From positions 561,512 through 625,511 of the forward strand of contig NZ_JH636441.1 of NCBI RefSeq assembly GCF_000255705.1: a stretch of DNA of 64,000 bases, given 5' to 3'. Numbering within the stretch: the first letter of the stretch is position 1; the number at the start of each line of letters is the position of its first letter. Source of the stretch: Zavarzinella formosa DSM 19928 (lineage in GTDB: Bacteria > Planctomycetota > Planctomycetia > Gemmatales > Gemmataceae). The notes below the pieces were generated by a model, which was not told the DNA's origin, searched no databases, and saw only the letters and a program-made list of their open reading frames with translations. This document shows positions 8,511 through 17,904 of the stretch, piece after piece. The translations under genes were made by a program, and so were the position numbers.

Positions 8511-9929
8511 ATGTTCAACTTCGGCAATTTATCGCGACGCGGTTTCATGCAACGCAGCCTCGCGGCCATGAGCGCCGCCGGGCTTCCGGCTTGGTATGCC
8601 GACCGGCTGTTGGCTGACGAAGCCAAGCCCAAGCCGGCCCAAAACAAAGTCCGCATCGGCATCGTCGGGACAGGCAGCCCGCAGAGCCGGTCGTGGGGCA
8701 TTTACAATGCCTCCAAGGGTTCGCGGGATCAGTTCACCATCACCAGCCTGTGTGATGTGGACGCCCGGCACGTGGCCCGCGCCACCGAACAATACAAGAA
8801 GGAAGGCTACGAGACGAAGGGCTACGGAGACTTCCGTGAACTCGTCACGAGCAAGGATGTGGACACGGTGATCGTGGCCACGCCGGACCACTGGCACGCC
8901 CTCGTCGCCATCGAGGCGATGAAGAATGGCAAGAACGTCTACTGTGAAAAGCCGCTCACGCTGACCGTCGAAGAATCGCTGGCGGTGCAGGCCGTCCAGA
9001 AGAAGACCGGCGTCATCTTCCAGACCGGCAGCCAGCAGCGGACGGAAATGCAACAGTTCCGCACGGCCGTCGAACTCGTTCGCTCGGGCCGCATCGGCAA
9101 GATCAAGACCATCGAAGCCCGCATCGGCGGCAACCCGACCAGTGGTCCGCTTCCGGCCGTCGAACCGCCGAAGGAATTGAATTGGGATATGTGGCTCGGG
9201 CCGACCAAGAAGGTTCCGTATCGGGTCAAAGGCAACCAGACCAACTGCCATTATGAATTCCGCTGGTGGTATGAGTACAGCGGCGGCAAGATGACCGACT
9301 GGGGCGCTCACCACATCGACATCGGCCAATGGGCCATGAACGCCGACGGCTCCGGCCCGGTGGCGGTGGAAGTGTTGAAGGCCGACAAGCCCTATGACGG
9401 CGGTGACGGCTACAACACCCACCCGAACTTCCAGGTGCAATACACCTACGCCAACGGCACGAAGATGATCGCCATGTCCGGCGGCGGCACCAACGCCGGG
9501 GCCTTGGTGAACAAAGACGGCAACGTGAGCAAGGACAAGAACGGCAAGGAACGGGTCGTCGGCCCGGATGAAAACGGCGTGCTGTTCATCGGCGAAAACG
9601 GCATGATCTTCGTCAGCCGCGGGCTGTTGCTCGCCAGCGACGCCAAGATCCTGAGCGAACCGCTGAAGGAAGACCCGAAGCTGTACGACGGCCGGCCGAC
9701 CAACCAGATGGCCAACTTCCTTGAGTGCGTCCGCGACGGCAAAAAGCAACCGATTTGCTCGGCCCAAGTGGGCGGCAGTTCGGTGATCGTCTGCCACATC
9801 GGCGTGGTCGCCCTGCAAACAGGCAAGTCGCTGAAGTGGGACCCCAAGACCAACACCTTTGTGGGCGACGAAGCCGCCAACAAGATGCTTGGCCGTGAAT
9901 ATCGCAGCCCGTGGAAACTGGTCGTCTAA
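8511..9929 (+). CDS. Tat-exported Gfo/Idh/MocA-family oxidoreductase
   Basis: A 472-residue protein with an N-terminal twin-arginine signal ([18 protein letters not shown]). This is followed by the Rossmann start VRIGIVGTG and the family motif [10 protein letters not shown] with the conserved EKP lysine. Further signatures are [20 protein letters not shown] and a C-terminal [19 protein letters not shown], both typical of secreted planctomycete members. It probably folds with its nucleotide cofactor before Tat export. The substrate is unknown; a sugar derivative is likely from the family. A strong hairpin terminator lies 46 bases after the stop. Confidence 0.92.
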   Translation: MFNFGNLSRRGFMQRSLAAMSAAGLPAWYADRLLADEAKPKPAQNKVRIGIVGTGSPQSRSWGIYNASKGSRDQFTITSLCDVDARHVARATEQYKKEGYETKGYGDFRELVTSKDVDTVIVATPDHWHALVAIEAMKNGKNVYCEKPLTLTVEESLAVQAVQKKTGVIFQTGSQQRTEMQQFRTAVELVRSGRIGKIKTIEARIGGNPTSGPLPAVEPPKELNWDMWLGPTKKVPYRVKGNQTNCHYEFRWWYEYSGGKMTDWGAHHIDIGQWAMNADGSGPVAVEVLKADKPYDGGDGYNTHPNFQVQYTYANGTKMIAMSGGGTNAGALVNKDGNVSKDKNGKERVVGPDENGVLFIGENGMIFVSRGLLLASDAKILSEPLKEDPKLYDGRPTNQMANFLECVRDGKKQPICSAQVGGSSVIVCHIGVVALQTGKSLKWDPKTNTFVGDEAANKMLGREYRSPWKLVV

Positions 9930-9944
9930 TTTCGGAATGCGGAA

Positions 9945-10565
9945 TTGACAAACGAAGATATCATCGAGGTGACGAAAGAACCGGAGCCTGAAAACTCCGG
10001 TTCTTCTGTTTCGCACTCCGAATCCCGGTTGCCGAATTTACGGCGAACCTGGACGACACTTTCCCCGGAAAATCTCCTCGCCCAATGCGAAGTGGACACC
10101 TACCGGGCCAGCGGCCCCGGCGGGCAAAAGCGGAACAAGACAAGTTCCGCCGTCCGGCTTCGCCACATCCCCAGCGGCCTCCTTGTGATTGCCGAGGAAA
10201 GCCGGTCTCAGCATGAGAACAAAGCCAAGGCCCTCAAACGCATCTGGCAGGCGTTCTTCCTCGAATTGCGGGAAGACTTGGAAGTGGCGGCCCTCACCCC
10301 CGAGATCGTGGCCGAGTTTCCCGATTATGCGGAAGCAAAATCCAAGGACGGTCGGTTGCATTTGGTCGCCAAAGACCCACGATTCTGGCCCGCTGTCGGT
10401 GTGGCGCTCGACGTCTTGGCGGCCGTCGAATCCCGCGTAAGCGATGCGGCGAAACTGCTCGGCATCTCCACCGGCAACCTCATTGACTTCTTGCAAACGG
10501 ACCCCAAGGTGTGGCAGGTCGCCAACCAACTCCGGACTCGCCACGGGCAAAAGCCGTTGAGATAA
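9945..10565 (+). CDS. Peptide chain release factor-like protein (RF-1/GGQ domain)
   Basis: Contains the peptidyl-tRNA hydrolysis loop [11 protein letters not shown] followed by the class-I RF pattern [10 protein letters not shown] and [14 protein letters not shown]. It lacks the codon-reading domains of RF1 and RF2, so it resembles stand-alone rescue-type factors such as ArfB or PrfH. About 100 helical residues follow the GGQ domain. The longest frame starts at a TTG (9945), but its first codons overlap a perfect 11-base terminator hairpin (9976-10005). A TTG at 10029, just before [14 protein letters not shown], fits the domain boundary better. Neither start has a clear ribosome binding site. 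Function in ribosome rescue is inferred. Confidence 0.85.
   Translation: MTNEDIIEVTKEPEPENSGSSVSHSESRLPNLRRTWTTLSPENLLAQCEVDTYRASGPGGQKRNKTSSAVRLRHIPSGLLVIAEESRSQHENKAKALKRIWQAFFLELREDLEVAALTPEIVAEFPDYAEAKSKDGRLHLVAKDPRFWPAVGVALDVLAAVESRVSDAAKLLGISTGNLIDFLQTDPKVWQVANQLRTRHGQKPLR
9976..10005 (+). terminator. Intrinsic terminator after the exported oxidoreductase
   Basis: AAGAACCGGAG (9976-9986) pairs perfectly with CTCCGGTTCTT (9995-10005) around an eight-base loop, and a T-rich stretch (TCTGTTT) follows. It lies 46 bases beyond the stop at 9929. Confidence 0.75.
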
Positions 10566-10778
10566 GAAGCAAAGAGTTTCACGCAAAGTTCGCCAAGAAG
10601 ACGCAAAGTTCGCCAAAGTTGTCATTGCCTCGTGTCAGACATTTCCCTCCGCGTGGCTGATGAAATTTTTATTCTCAGCAATCACGCGGGGGCGAGCGAT
10701 TGCCAGTGGGCAATGACAACTTTGGCGAATTTTGCGTCCTCTTGGCGAACTTTGCGTGAAACTCTTTGTTTTGCTTCT
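10565..10778. repeat. Long imperfect inverted repeat (hairpin family, copy 1)
   Basis: Left arm 10565-10629 and right arm 10709-10778 are nearly complementary over about 65 bases, with one five-base indel and about two mismatches. They enclose an 80-base centre. Each arm contains the tandem units CGCAAAGTTCGCCAAG and CGCAAAGTTCGCCAAAG. A stop-free frame passes through the right arm into the next gene but is not coding. Related hairpins lie at 35380, 37475 and 56941. The remaining gap to 10968 shows no other feature. Confidence 0.85.
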
Positions 10779-10967
10779 CAAATCTTCCTGACTCAAGTTT
10801 CTTCCCCCGGATGGCCGATCTTTCCAATATCGGCCATTCCGCGCCCCTTGCTTGGGTCGCGGTGGCGAAGTCTCCTCTCGACGCCATCGGCATCGTGCGT
10901 TATGCACGCGGCCGAACCGTCCGGCGGGGGGATTGCCGGGCCGGGACGAGGCGGAAGGAGTCGCGTC

Positions 10968-12446
10968 GTGGGTTGCGCGTTTCGATACCTGTTGGTTTGC
11001 GGGTTGGCCGCCGTGCCGTTGATGGCGCGCGCTCAACTGCCGACCGAGGGGCGAACATCATATTCAAAAGACGACCGTATCCGCATTCCCTTTGAACTGC
11101 GGTCCGGCGGTTCTGCGTCCAGTGTCCGGCTCTATTACACCATTGATGGCGGCGCCTGGCAGGAATACGAGACGGCCAAGGCCGGTCAGAAACGCGAATT
11201 TGTATTCAAAGTCGAGCGTGAGGGAACCTACGGGTTCGCCACGATGACGACCTTCAACGACGGCACCACCGACCCGTCGAGCCGGGATCGATTGACCGAG
11301 CAACGTCGAGTGGTCATTGATCGCACGCCGCCCAAAGTCACTTCCCTTCGGCCGGTCATTGCCGCCGATGGTTCGCCCGGCATCGAATGGGATGTGTCCG
11401 ACGAAAACATGGACACGCGAAACGGCATCCGGCTCGAATTCCGCTGGCCGGACATGGGCCGGTTCGAGCCGATTGACAAGGGCGTGCCCTTCGCCCCGCG
11501 CGACCATCGCCAATGGCAGATGAAGCCGAACGACCGGATGCAAGTCCGGATTGTCGCCCTCGACAAAGCCGGGAATAAGACCGAGTCCGATCCGGTGTGG
11601 GTTTCCGCGAAAGATGGCGAAAAGGGGGGCGATCCCATCCGTGACCCGTTGCCGACGAATCGCCTCACCACTGACCCGAAGGATTTGCGGGAAAACCCCG
11701 CTGGTTCGCCAGCACCGGGGTTGCGGACGCTGCAACCGAGCGTCCATTATGTGAAGGAAAAATCCATCACGTTGAACTTCAACGCCCGCGTTGGCCAATC
11801 GGGCCTCACCCACGCCTACTTGTACGCCGCTGATGACAAACTCGACTGGCTCAAGGCCAAAGAGGAAGGCCCCAAACCGGCGCCGCCAGTGGCTTCGCCT
11901 GATGCCGTCCGCACCATCCCGCTGAGTTTCGTTTACGAGGCCCAAAAAGACGGCACGTACAACTTCATCATCATCGCCGAGAATCATCGCGGCCCGAGCC
12001 GCCGGATTCCGGTGAAGGGCACTCTTGGCGACATCCAGGTGGTGGTGGACACCAAGGCCCCGGATGTGGAAATCATCAGCACTAAGGTCAGTCCGAACGG
12101 CGACCGGGGGGCGGTGGTGGACATCCGCTGGAAGGCGTCGGACATCAACATTGCCCCGGTGCCGGTGATGTTGGAATACCGCCCGGCCGACAAGCAGGAA
12201 TGGAAAGGAATCACCGCCGACTGGACGGACAACACCGGCCAGCACACCTGGACGGCCCCGACCGGCGAATCCCATGAGTTCCACATTCGCGTTCGCTGCC
12301 GCGACCGGGCCGGCAACATCGGCGAAAAGATGACAGACAAACCCGTCAACGTCGATCTGGCAGTCCCGCAGGTGGATTATCAAGACGTGGTCCCCGGTGG
12401 ATCAGGGATCAGTGTTGGCCCCGGACCCGGTGGGCCGAAGCGTTGA
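10968..12446 (+). CDS. Exported protein with Ig-like/beta-sandwich domains, unknown function
   Basis: A 492-residue secreted protein. The start is set at GTG 10968 because AAGGAG lies seven bases upstream and a signal peptide follows at once (YLLVCGLAAVPLMARAQ). The longer open frame begins inside the inverted repeat and is not credible. The mature part shows repeated beta-sandwich-like modules with phrases such as VRLYYTIDGGAWQEYE, VIDRTPPKV, VALDKAGNKTESDPVWV and VRCRDRAGNIGEK, resembling bacterial Ig-like or fibronectin-like repeats that decorate surface proteins. No catalytic motif is visible. Confidence 0.75.
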   Translation: MGCAFRYLLVCGLAAVPLMARAQLPTEGRTSYSKDDRIRIPFELRSGGSASSVRLYYTIDGGAWQEYETAKAGQKREFVFKVEREGTYGFATMTTFNDGTTDPSSRDRLTEQRRVVIDRTPPKVTSLRPVIAADGSPGIEWDVSDENMDTRNGIRLEFRWPDMGRFEPIDKGVPFAPRDHRQWQMKPNDRMQVRIVALDKAGNKTESDPVWVSAKDGEKGGDPIRDPLPTNRLTTDPKDLRENPAGSPAPGLRTLQPSVHYVKEKSITLNFNARVGQSGLTHAYLYAADDKLDWLKAKEEGPKPAPPVASPDAVRTIPLSFVYEAQKDGTYNFIIIAENHRGPSRRIPVKGTLGDIQVVVDTKAPDVEIISTKVSPNGDRGAVVDIRWKASDINIAPVPVMLEYRPADKQEWKGITADWTDNTGQHTWTAPTGESHEFHIRVRCRDRAGNIGEKMTDKPVNVDLAVPQVDYQDVVPGGSGISVGPGPGGPKR

Positions 12447-12481
12447 TGGTGTCTCTTTCGGAAAATGAACGGGTTTGAAGA

Positions 12482-13060
12482 CTAATCAATCAACCCGTGC
12501 GACTCTTCCCGCAGGCGTTTCAAGACGCGGCTCTTGGCAAGCAGAACGGCGTTGAGGGACTGCCCCAATTCATCGGCCACCCGGCGGGCGGGGTGGCCGT
12601 CCAGCACTTGCAAACGAAATGCCTGCCAGGTGACCGGGGCGAAGTCACCCCGGACCCGAATCAGCAGTTGACCGGCGACGTGGTGATCGTGTTCCCGGTC
12701 CCATAATTTGGAAAGCGAACTTTCCGGGCATTCCAGTTCGCCTAGCAAATCTTGAAAATCATCGTCCCCGGTGGCGACCGGTCGCCGGTTTCGCAAACGA
12801 AAAAACTCCCGCAGACGATTGGCTAGGATGCCGCGCAGCCAAGCGCGGAACGCCCCCTCTCCGCGATGGATGAAGCCGCTCACTTCGGTGACGACGACGA
12901 CCATCACTTCCTGAACAAGATCATCGGCATCAACGGCCGGCACGCCCGCGCGGGCGGTCCAACGGAGCAAGAGCGGCCGGTAAAGGTCGTGAAGCCGCCG
13001 CCAGTCCGTCTCGGACGGGGCGGCGGCCAACCGGGCAATCAGGCTGACGGATGTTTCCAT
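12482..13060 (-). CDS. ECF-like RNA polymerase sigma factor
   Basis: A 192-residue sigma-70 family protein. Region 2 is visible as LYRPLLLRWTARAG followed by AVDADDLVQEVMVVV, and then FRAWLRGILANRLREFFR. Region 4 is RVADELGQSLNAVLLAKSRV, the helix-turn-helix for the -35 element. It lies 12 bases downstream of the giant kinase gene on the same strand, so the two are probably cotranscribed. The kinase carries an anti-sigma-type zinc finger, which suggests the kinase or its finger controls this sigma factor. That link is inferred from arrangement only. Confidence 0.88.
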   Translation of the reverse strand: METSVSLIARLAAAPSETDWRRLHDLYRPLLLRWTARAGVPAVDADDLVQEVMVVVVTEVSGFIHRGEGAFRAWLRGILANRLREFFRLRNRRPVATGDDDFQDLLGELECPESSLSKLWDREHDHHVAGQLLIRVRGDFAPVTWQAFRLQVLDGHPARRVADELGQSLNAVLLAKSRVLKRLREESHGLID

Positions 13061-13072
13061 GCTTGATCGCGG

Positions 13073-16000
13073 TCAGTCCTTCGGGCGGCCCATGTCGATG
13101 ATCGTCAGTTTGATCTTCAACGGCATCAGTTCCGAAAGCAGCATTTTCAACCTCGTGGCGGAAGCATCCTTTTCGGCGGTCACCCGCACGACAGAACCAT
13201 CCGGAAGTTGCCGAACTTGTTCGATGGAAATGAAGTTTCCGTTCAAGGTCAGTCCGCCGTTGGCCGCCAAGTGAATCTGTTCGATCTTCTCGCGGGGGGA
13301 AGGCTCGGGTTCCGCCGGGGCCGAATGCCCTCGCATCTTGATGCGATCCATCTCCTCTTGGAACTGTTTCACCCGATCAAAAGGAGCTTTGCCATCAATC
13401 ACAATGTTGACAATGTTGACGATGTTGGCTTCGGGCGCCAGTTTTGTCGCCAGTTCATTGAGGGCGATGGGCTGGCCGTCCAATCGTATTTCTCCGTCGG
13501 CTTGAAGGATAATGGAATGGCCTTTCTCCGGCTTCGCGAACTTGGGGATGGCGCCGCTCGTTTCTTTTTTCGGCGGCAAGATCGGTGTCTCCGGCGGGTC
13601 GGGGAGGCGATGCAGGAACCAACCGCTTGCCGTGTGGACGCCGAACGCCCGGCCGTCTTCACTCAGGACCGTCGTGTCGAAATCCGGGAATTTGGCGATG
13701 GGCATGCGTTTCTGGCCTTCGGCCAGGTCGAGGGCTTCAAAGGTGTCGGTCTTGCCTTGCGGAGTGACAATGGCCCGCCGGGCGTTGGCCGCGATATTGC
13801 GGATGTCATGCGTTTTTGGGATCAAGGGAAGATCGCCGACCGGTTTTCCGAACGCATCGTAAAGGCGGGTTTGTATCTCGCCGGCATTCGTGACTGTCAA
13901 GACGCCGAACACGGGAGCGGTTTGCGGCGAGCCGGATTTCAAAGGGATTTCAAAGACGTTCACGGTGGAATCCGGCAGGTTGATCCGGATCGGTTCCGTT
14001 TCTTCGCCAGTGAGTTGATCGATCCGCAGATAATGAATAAATCCCTCGCTCTTTCGTTCCGCAATCACCGAATAGGCGCGCTCGCGGTTCGCCGAGACGG
14101 TCTGACGAATGATTTGGAAACCTGAAGGATTACCCTTGGCTTCTGTTGGTCGAACGACGATGCGGCGGGGGATGGCCTTGGCCGCGATGTCGTAAATGTG
14201 GTAGGTGCCAGCCGCATCGCCGAGAACAAGCTTTTGAAGGTTGCCCTGCACGGCGACCGTGTGGATGGGGTTCGCCAGCCGAATTGGCTCTCCCAGTGGT
14301 TGTTGCCCCCCCGTGCCCAAGGACCAGACATTGAATTCATAAGTGTTTGGCGCCGACCGGGTAACGAGAACGATCTTTGACGAATCCGGTGTGAATCCCC
14401 AGGCGGCATGGCGCTTGTCGGTCTTGATGACCGACACCATCTTGCCGGTGGCCGACTCTAAAATTTCGAGAATGTCGCCCGGCTCGGAGTTGGACGAAAA
14501 TCCGATGAGCCGACTGTCGGGAGAGAATCTGGCGGTGGTTATGTTCGCATATTTGAAGGGAAGGCGGGCCATGAATCCGGCGGCGGGCAGGGCGGCGGGG
14601 GGCCAGTGAGCATGGTCTTCTTTTTTCGGCAAACCAATGTTTCCACTCAGATCATTTGGAGACACCACGCGAGGGCGATCTGAAGGCCCCTCGGGGATGC
14701 CCGCAGGCGGGATGTTTGAATCGCCACCGGGTGCCGGGCTGCCTGTTTTGGGGACGGACGGCACTCCGAGATCTTCTTTTTTCTTTTGGCCTCGGCTCGG
14801 CGTCAAAATCGGCGGTTTCGGCGGGTCGGGGAGGCGATAGAGGTTCCAGCCGGTTTCCGTGCGGGCGGCGAAGACGCGGCCGTCTCCGCTGAGATCGGTC
14901 GAGTCCCAGATCGGGATTTTCGCAATGAGAGATCGCTTGAGACCTGTCGTCAAATCGAGTGCCTCGAACGCGCCTTTGTCCCCGCCGCTGTTCGTCACGG
15001 CCCGAAAGGCCCGAGTGGCGAGTTCTTTGATCATGTCCTCTTTTCCCGGAATGGTTAGTTCGCTGGCCGAATTGCCGAGGGCGTCATAGGTGACAACCTT
15101 CATTTCGTTGGGCGTCGTCTGGCACATCACCCCAAACGCGGCGGTCTCTTTGGGATTGCCAAGAGTCCGGGGGATGTCAAAGACCTTGAGAAACGTGCCC
15201 GGCAAAGCAATCCTGATCGTGCTTGCCTCTTGATCGGTCAGGCGGTTAATCAGCAGGTGTTGTTTGACTGGCCGGGGAGCAGTTCCCGGCACCGTAGGGG
15301 GGATGGCTCCAACAGTGGGGGAATTGCGGGGCCATTCATTGGCGACCGTGTATACGGTTTCGCCATTCCCGGAAAGAATCCGGCTCTCCGTCCCCAGTCG
15401 GGGTTGGTTTTCATCGTCTCCGCCAAGATGGTCTGGCGCGCCACTGACGCGGCGAGTCATCGCTTTGGCAACCATGTCATAGACGAGATATCCGTCCGTC
15501 GTCCCGAGAACGAGCTTTTGGTTGCCTGTCTGAACGCACAAACTCGTGAATTGGTTCCTGAACCGGATGGGGTCGCCAATCTGGCGGATTTCGCCTGTGG
15601 CCGGACGCCACTGGACGAACTGGTAATTATTTGGCGATGGCCGGATGACAAAAATGACCTTCGATGAATCAGGCGTGAAGGCACACACTTCGATGGTGCT
15701 GTCCGATTGATGAGTGGCTATTGGCTTGCCGGTGGTCGTCTCCAGTATTTCGAGTTTGCTGCTGTCATTCAAAATGACCATCCGGCTGTCCGGGGAGAAT
15801 TGCAACCCCCCGACGTCCGCGTGCTTGATGGGTAGCCTCGCCATAAACCCGCTGGCGGCCGGCAACTCCAATGGCGGCCAATGAGCGGCCGGCAAGCGGT
15901 CGGGACCGCCCAATGGCGGTGGCATGCCGGGACCGCCGGGAGCGCCAGGAAAGTATGGCATTGCGCCGGGAGTGTCCATTGGGGGCTCATATACTGGCGG

Positions 16001-17716
16001 TGACACGACGCGGGTGCTGGACGGCCCCGGAAAAGTTGGCATCACGTTGGGGTCGTCCGGCGTGACAATGCCGGGGTTCGTGCCTCCGGGCATTCCGGGG
16101 GCCATTCCCGGAATGCCCGGAGGCACGAGTTTGAGACGGGCCATCATGAAACGCTTGAATTCCTCAAAGTCGCATACGCCGTCGTCGTTCGTGTCACAAT
16201 GGTCCCATTCATGTCGCAAGACATGGTTTTCCGGTAGTTCGCCGAGTTGAATCCGCCCGTCTTGGTTTTTGTCCAATGCCTTGAACCCTTCTTCAATCCA
16301 GAGGGGTTTGTCATCTGTTTTGGCGGCCGTCTTCGCATCCGGTTTGGGAACACGTTCGATGGTCGCCAGTTGTTTGCTGCCCCGAGTCAGCGCCGCCTTC
16401 GTGATATCCAGTTTCAAACCATCGGCATTGCGAAGTTCCAAGTCGTATTCGCCGCTTTTCAATTCGATTTGCTTTTGTGTCTTGGTGTCGATGATCGTCA
16501 CCAACCGACCGCCTTGTTTGACAAGCACTTCCACATCATCGCTCTCCGTGGAGATGACAAGTTCGCCCTTGTCCGTCTGGATGCGGTATATCACCGTCCC
16601 GAGGAGCAGAAGGGCGACGAACGCGAACCCGGCGGCCACGGAATAGGATCGTGGCCGCATGGGAACGATTGCTCCGTCGGCGAACGGTTGCAACGCTTCG
16701 GCGACGGCGGCGGCCGTCTGGAAGCGGGCGGCGGGATCTTTGGCCATCATCTTCATCACGATCTCCGAGAGGCCGCGGGGGATGTCGGTGCGGAACTGGC
16801 CCAAGGGTTTGGGTTGGTCCCGCCGATGGGCGTCGAGTTTCTTCAACACGGATGAGCCGGGGAAGGGCACCGCCCCGGTCAGCAAGTGATACAGGGTGCA
16901 GCCGAGGGCGTAAATGTCGGCCCGGCCGTCGGCGGCGTGCGGGTGTTCGGCCTGTTCGGGGGCGATGTAATCCGGGGTGCCGACGACCATGTTTGCCCCG
17001 GTCAGCGAGGCATCGGCCCGGTCGTCGGCGACGAGCATGGCGAGGCCAAAATCCAGCACCTTCACCGTGCCACCGGCCGCCCGCATGAGGTTGCCGGGTT
17101 TCACGTCCCGATGAACAAGGCCGGTTCGGTGGGCGTGTTCAAGGCCAATGGCCGCGTCCACGATGTATCGACACGCCTCGGAAACGGAAATCGCTCCCTT
17201 CTCCTTCAACAACTCATCAAGGCCGACGCCATTGACGTATTCCATTGCCAGAAAGTGGGTCTCCCCGGCCTGCTCGGCATCGAAGGCTGTCACAATGTTG
17301 GGATGATGCAACCGGGCGGCGGCCGCCACCTCCCGTCGGAACCGGTTCGCGGCTCCGGGGCGAGCCAAGAACTCTGGCCGAATCACCTTAACCGCCACGC
17401 GCCGCCCCATGATGGCATGTTCCGCGAGCCAGACCGTCCCCATGCCGCCGACGCCGAGCAATCTCAAGGGGGTGTAACGAGGGTGGGCGGCCAGTTCCGG
17501 GGGAAGAGCCTCGCCGGGTGGCGGCGCATCAAGGACCGTCTTCGCCCCGGCCAATAGATCCGTGAATGTGTCCCCCGGCGACACAGCCACCGCTTGTTGG
17601 CATTCCTCGCATTCGGCCAGATGATCCGAGATGGCTTGGGTAGCCGCCTCGTCCAGCAGGCCAAGCCCGAAGGCGGCCAAATCCTCCGTCGGCGGGTGCG
17701 TCAGCAAGTCAGACAT
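13073..17716 (-). CDS. Giant receptor-like Ser/Thr protein kinase with zinc finger, EF-hand, WD40-like and ExbD-like domains
   Basis: A 1,547-residue protein. ATG 17716 was chosen over a TTG 12 codons upstream because CGAGAAC precedes it. In order: an anti-sigma-type zinc finger (His32, Cys36, Cys39); a kinase domain with glycine loop GVGGMGTV at 88-95, Lys110, HRDVKPGN at 202-209, DFG at 222 and an APE motif; one transmembrane segment at about 358-378; two EF-hand-like loops (DKNQDGRIQLGE near 480 and DTNDDGVCDFEE near 502); a Pro/Gly-rich linker; two homologous propeller-like blocks (about 612-960 and 1035-1385), each opening with AHWPP; and two short ExbD/TolR-like modules at about 1395-1460 and 1480-1545. 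The catalytic residues are intact, so it should be active. The topology implies a cytoplasmic kinase and external sensor. Confidence 0.9.
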   Translation of the reverse strand: MSDLLTHPPTEDLAAFGLGLLDEAATQAISDHLAECEECQQAVAVSPGDTFTDLLAGAKTVLDAPPPGEALPPELAAHPRYTPLRLLGVGGMGTVWLAEHAIMGRRVAVKVIRPEFLARPGAANRFRREVAAAARLHHPNIVTAFDAEQAGETHFLAMEYVNGVGLDELLKEKGAISVSEACRYIVDAAIGLEHAHRTGLVHRDVKPGNLMRAAGGTVKVLDFGLAMLVADDRADASLTGANMVVGTPDYIAPEQAEHPHAADGRADIYALGCTLYHLLTGAVPFPGSSVLKKLDAHRRDQPKPLGQFRTDIPRGLSEIVMKMMAKDPAARFQTAAAVAEALQPFADGAIVPMRPRSYSVAAGFAFVALLLLGTVIYRIQTDKGELVISTESDDVEVLVKQGGRLVTIIDTKTQKQIELKSGEYDLELRNADGLKLDITKAALTRGSKQLATIERVPKPDAKTAAKTDDKPLWIEEGFKALDKNQDGRIQLGELPENHVLRHEWDHCDTNDDGVCDFEEFKRFMMARLKLVPPGIPGMAPGMPGGTNPGIVTPDDPNVMPTFPGPSSTRVVSPPVYEPPMDTPGAMPYFPGAPGGPGMPPPLGGPDRLPAAHWPPLELPAASGFMARLPIKHADVGGLQFSPDSRMVILNDSSKLEILETTTGKPIATHQSDSTIEVCAFTPDSSKVIFVIRPSPNNYQFVQWRPATGEIRQIGDPIRFRNQFTSLCVQTGNQKLVLGTTDGYLVYDMVAKAMTRRVSGAPDHLGGDDENQPRLGTESRILSGNGETVYTVANEWPRNSPTVGAIPPTVPGTAPRPVKQHLLINRLTDQEASTIRIALPGTFLKVFDIPRTLGNPKETAAFGVMCQTTPNEMKVVTYDALGNSASELTIPGKEDMIKELATRAFRAVTNSGGDKGAFEALDLTTGLKRSLIAKIPIWDSTDLSGDGRVFAARTETGWNLYRLPDPPKPPILTPSRGQKKKEDLGVPSVPKTGSPAPGGDSNIPPAGIPEGPSDRPRVVSPNDLSGNIGLPKKEDHAHWPPAALPAAGFMARLPFKYANITTARFSPDSRLIGFSSNSEPGDILEILESATGKMVSVIKTDKRHAAWGFTPDSSKIVLVTRSAPNTYEFNVWSLGTGGQQPLGEPIRLANPIHTVAVQGNLQKLVLGDAAGTYHIYDIAAKAIPRRIVVRPTEAKGNPSGFQIIRQTVSANRERAYSVIAERKSEGFIHYLRIDQLTGEETEPIRINLPDSTVNVFEIPLKSGSPQTAPVFGVLTVTNAGEIQTRLYDAFGKPVGDLPLIPKTHDIRNIAANARRAIVTPQGKTDTFEALDLAEGQKRMPIAKFPDFDTTVLSEDGRAFGVHTASGWFLHRLPDPPETPILPPKKETSGAIPKFAKPEKGHSIILQADGEIRLDGQPIALNELATKLAPEANIVNIVNIVIDGKAPFDRVKQFQEEMDRIKMRGHSAPAEPEPSPREKIEQIHLAANGGLTLNGNFISIEQVRQLPDGSVVRVTAEKDASATRLKMLLSELMPLKIKLTIIDMGRPKD

Positions 17717-17789
17717 TTGAACGTTCTCGATTGGTTCGCAGACCTTAGACAAGGATAGGTGATTGGAAATCCTGTCTTGAAAATGGAAG

Positions 17790-17813
17790 GAATTCTCAAT
17801 GGCTGAAGAATTC
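17790..17813. promoter_or_regulatory. Inverted repeat in the divergent kinase/oxidoreductase promoter region
   Basis: GAATTCT (17790-17796) and AGAATTC (17807-17813) form a perfect seven-base inverted repeat with a ten-base spacer. The centre-to-centre distance of 17 bases is reasonable for a dimeric repressor or activator. It lies in the 188 bases between two divergent genes. This is a candidate operator only. Confidence 0.3.
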
Positions 17814-17904
17814 TGAGCGGGGCAGGCATTTGTCGCAAATCAAAGCCAACGGCACGCCACATGCTCGTTTGAAGGTTGCCCACACCCTCATAAGGTTCGA
17901 CATC

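Noticed and set aside
10632-10967. N-terminal extension of the exported Ig-like protein
   Set aside because: It runs through the right arm of an inverted repeat; a GTG at 10968 with AAGGAG and a signal peptide is far better.
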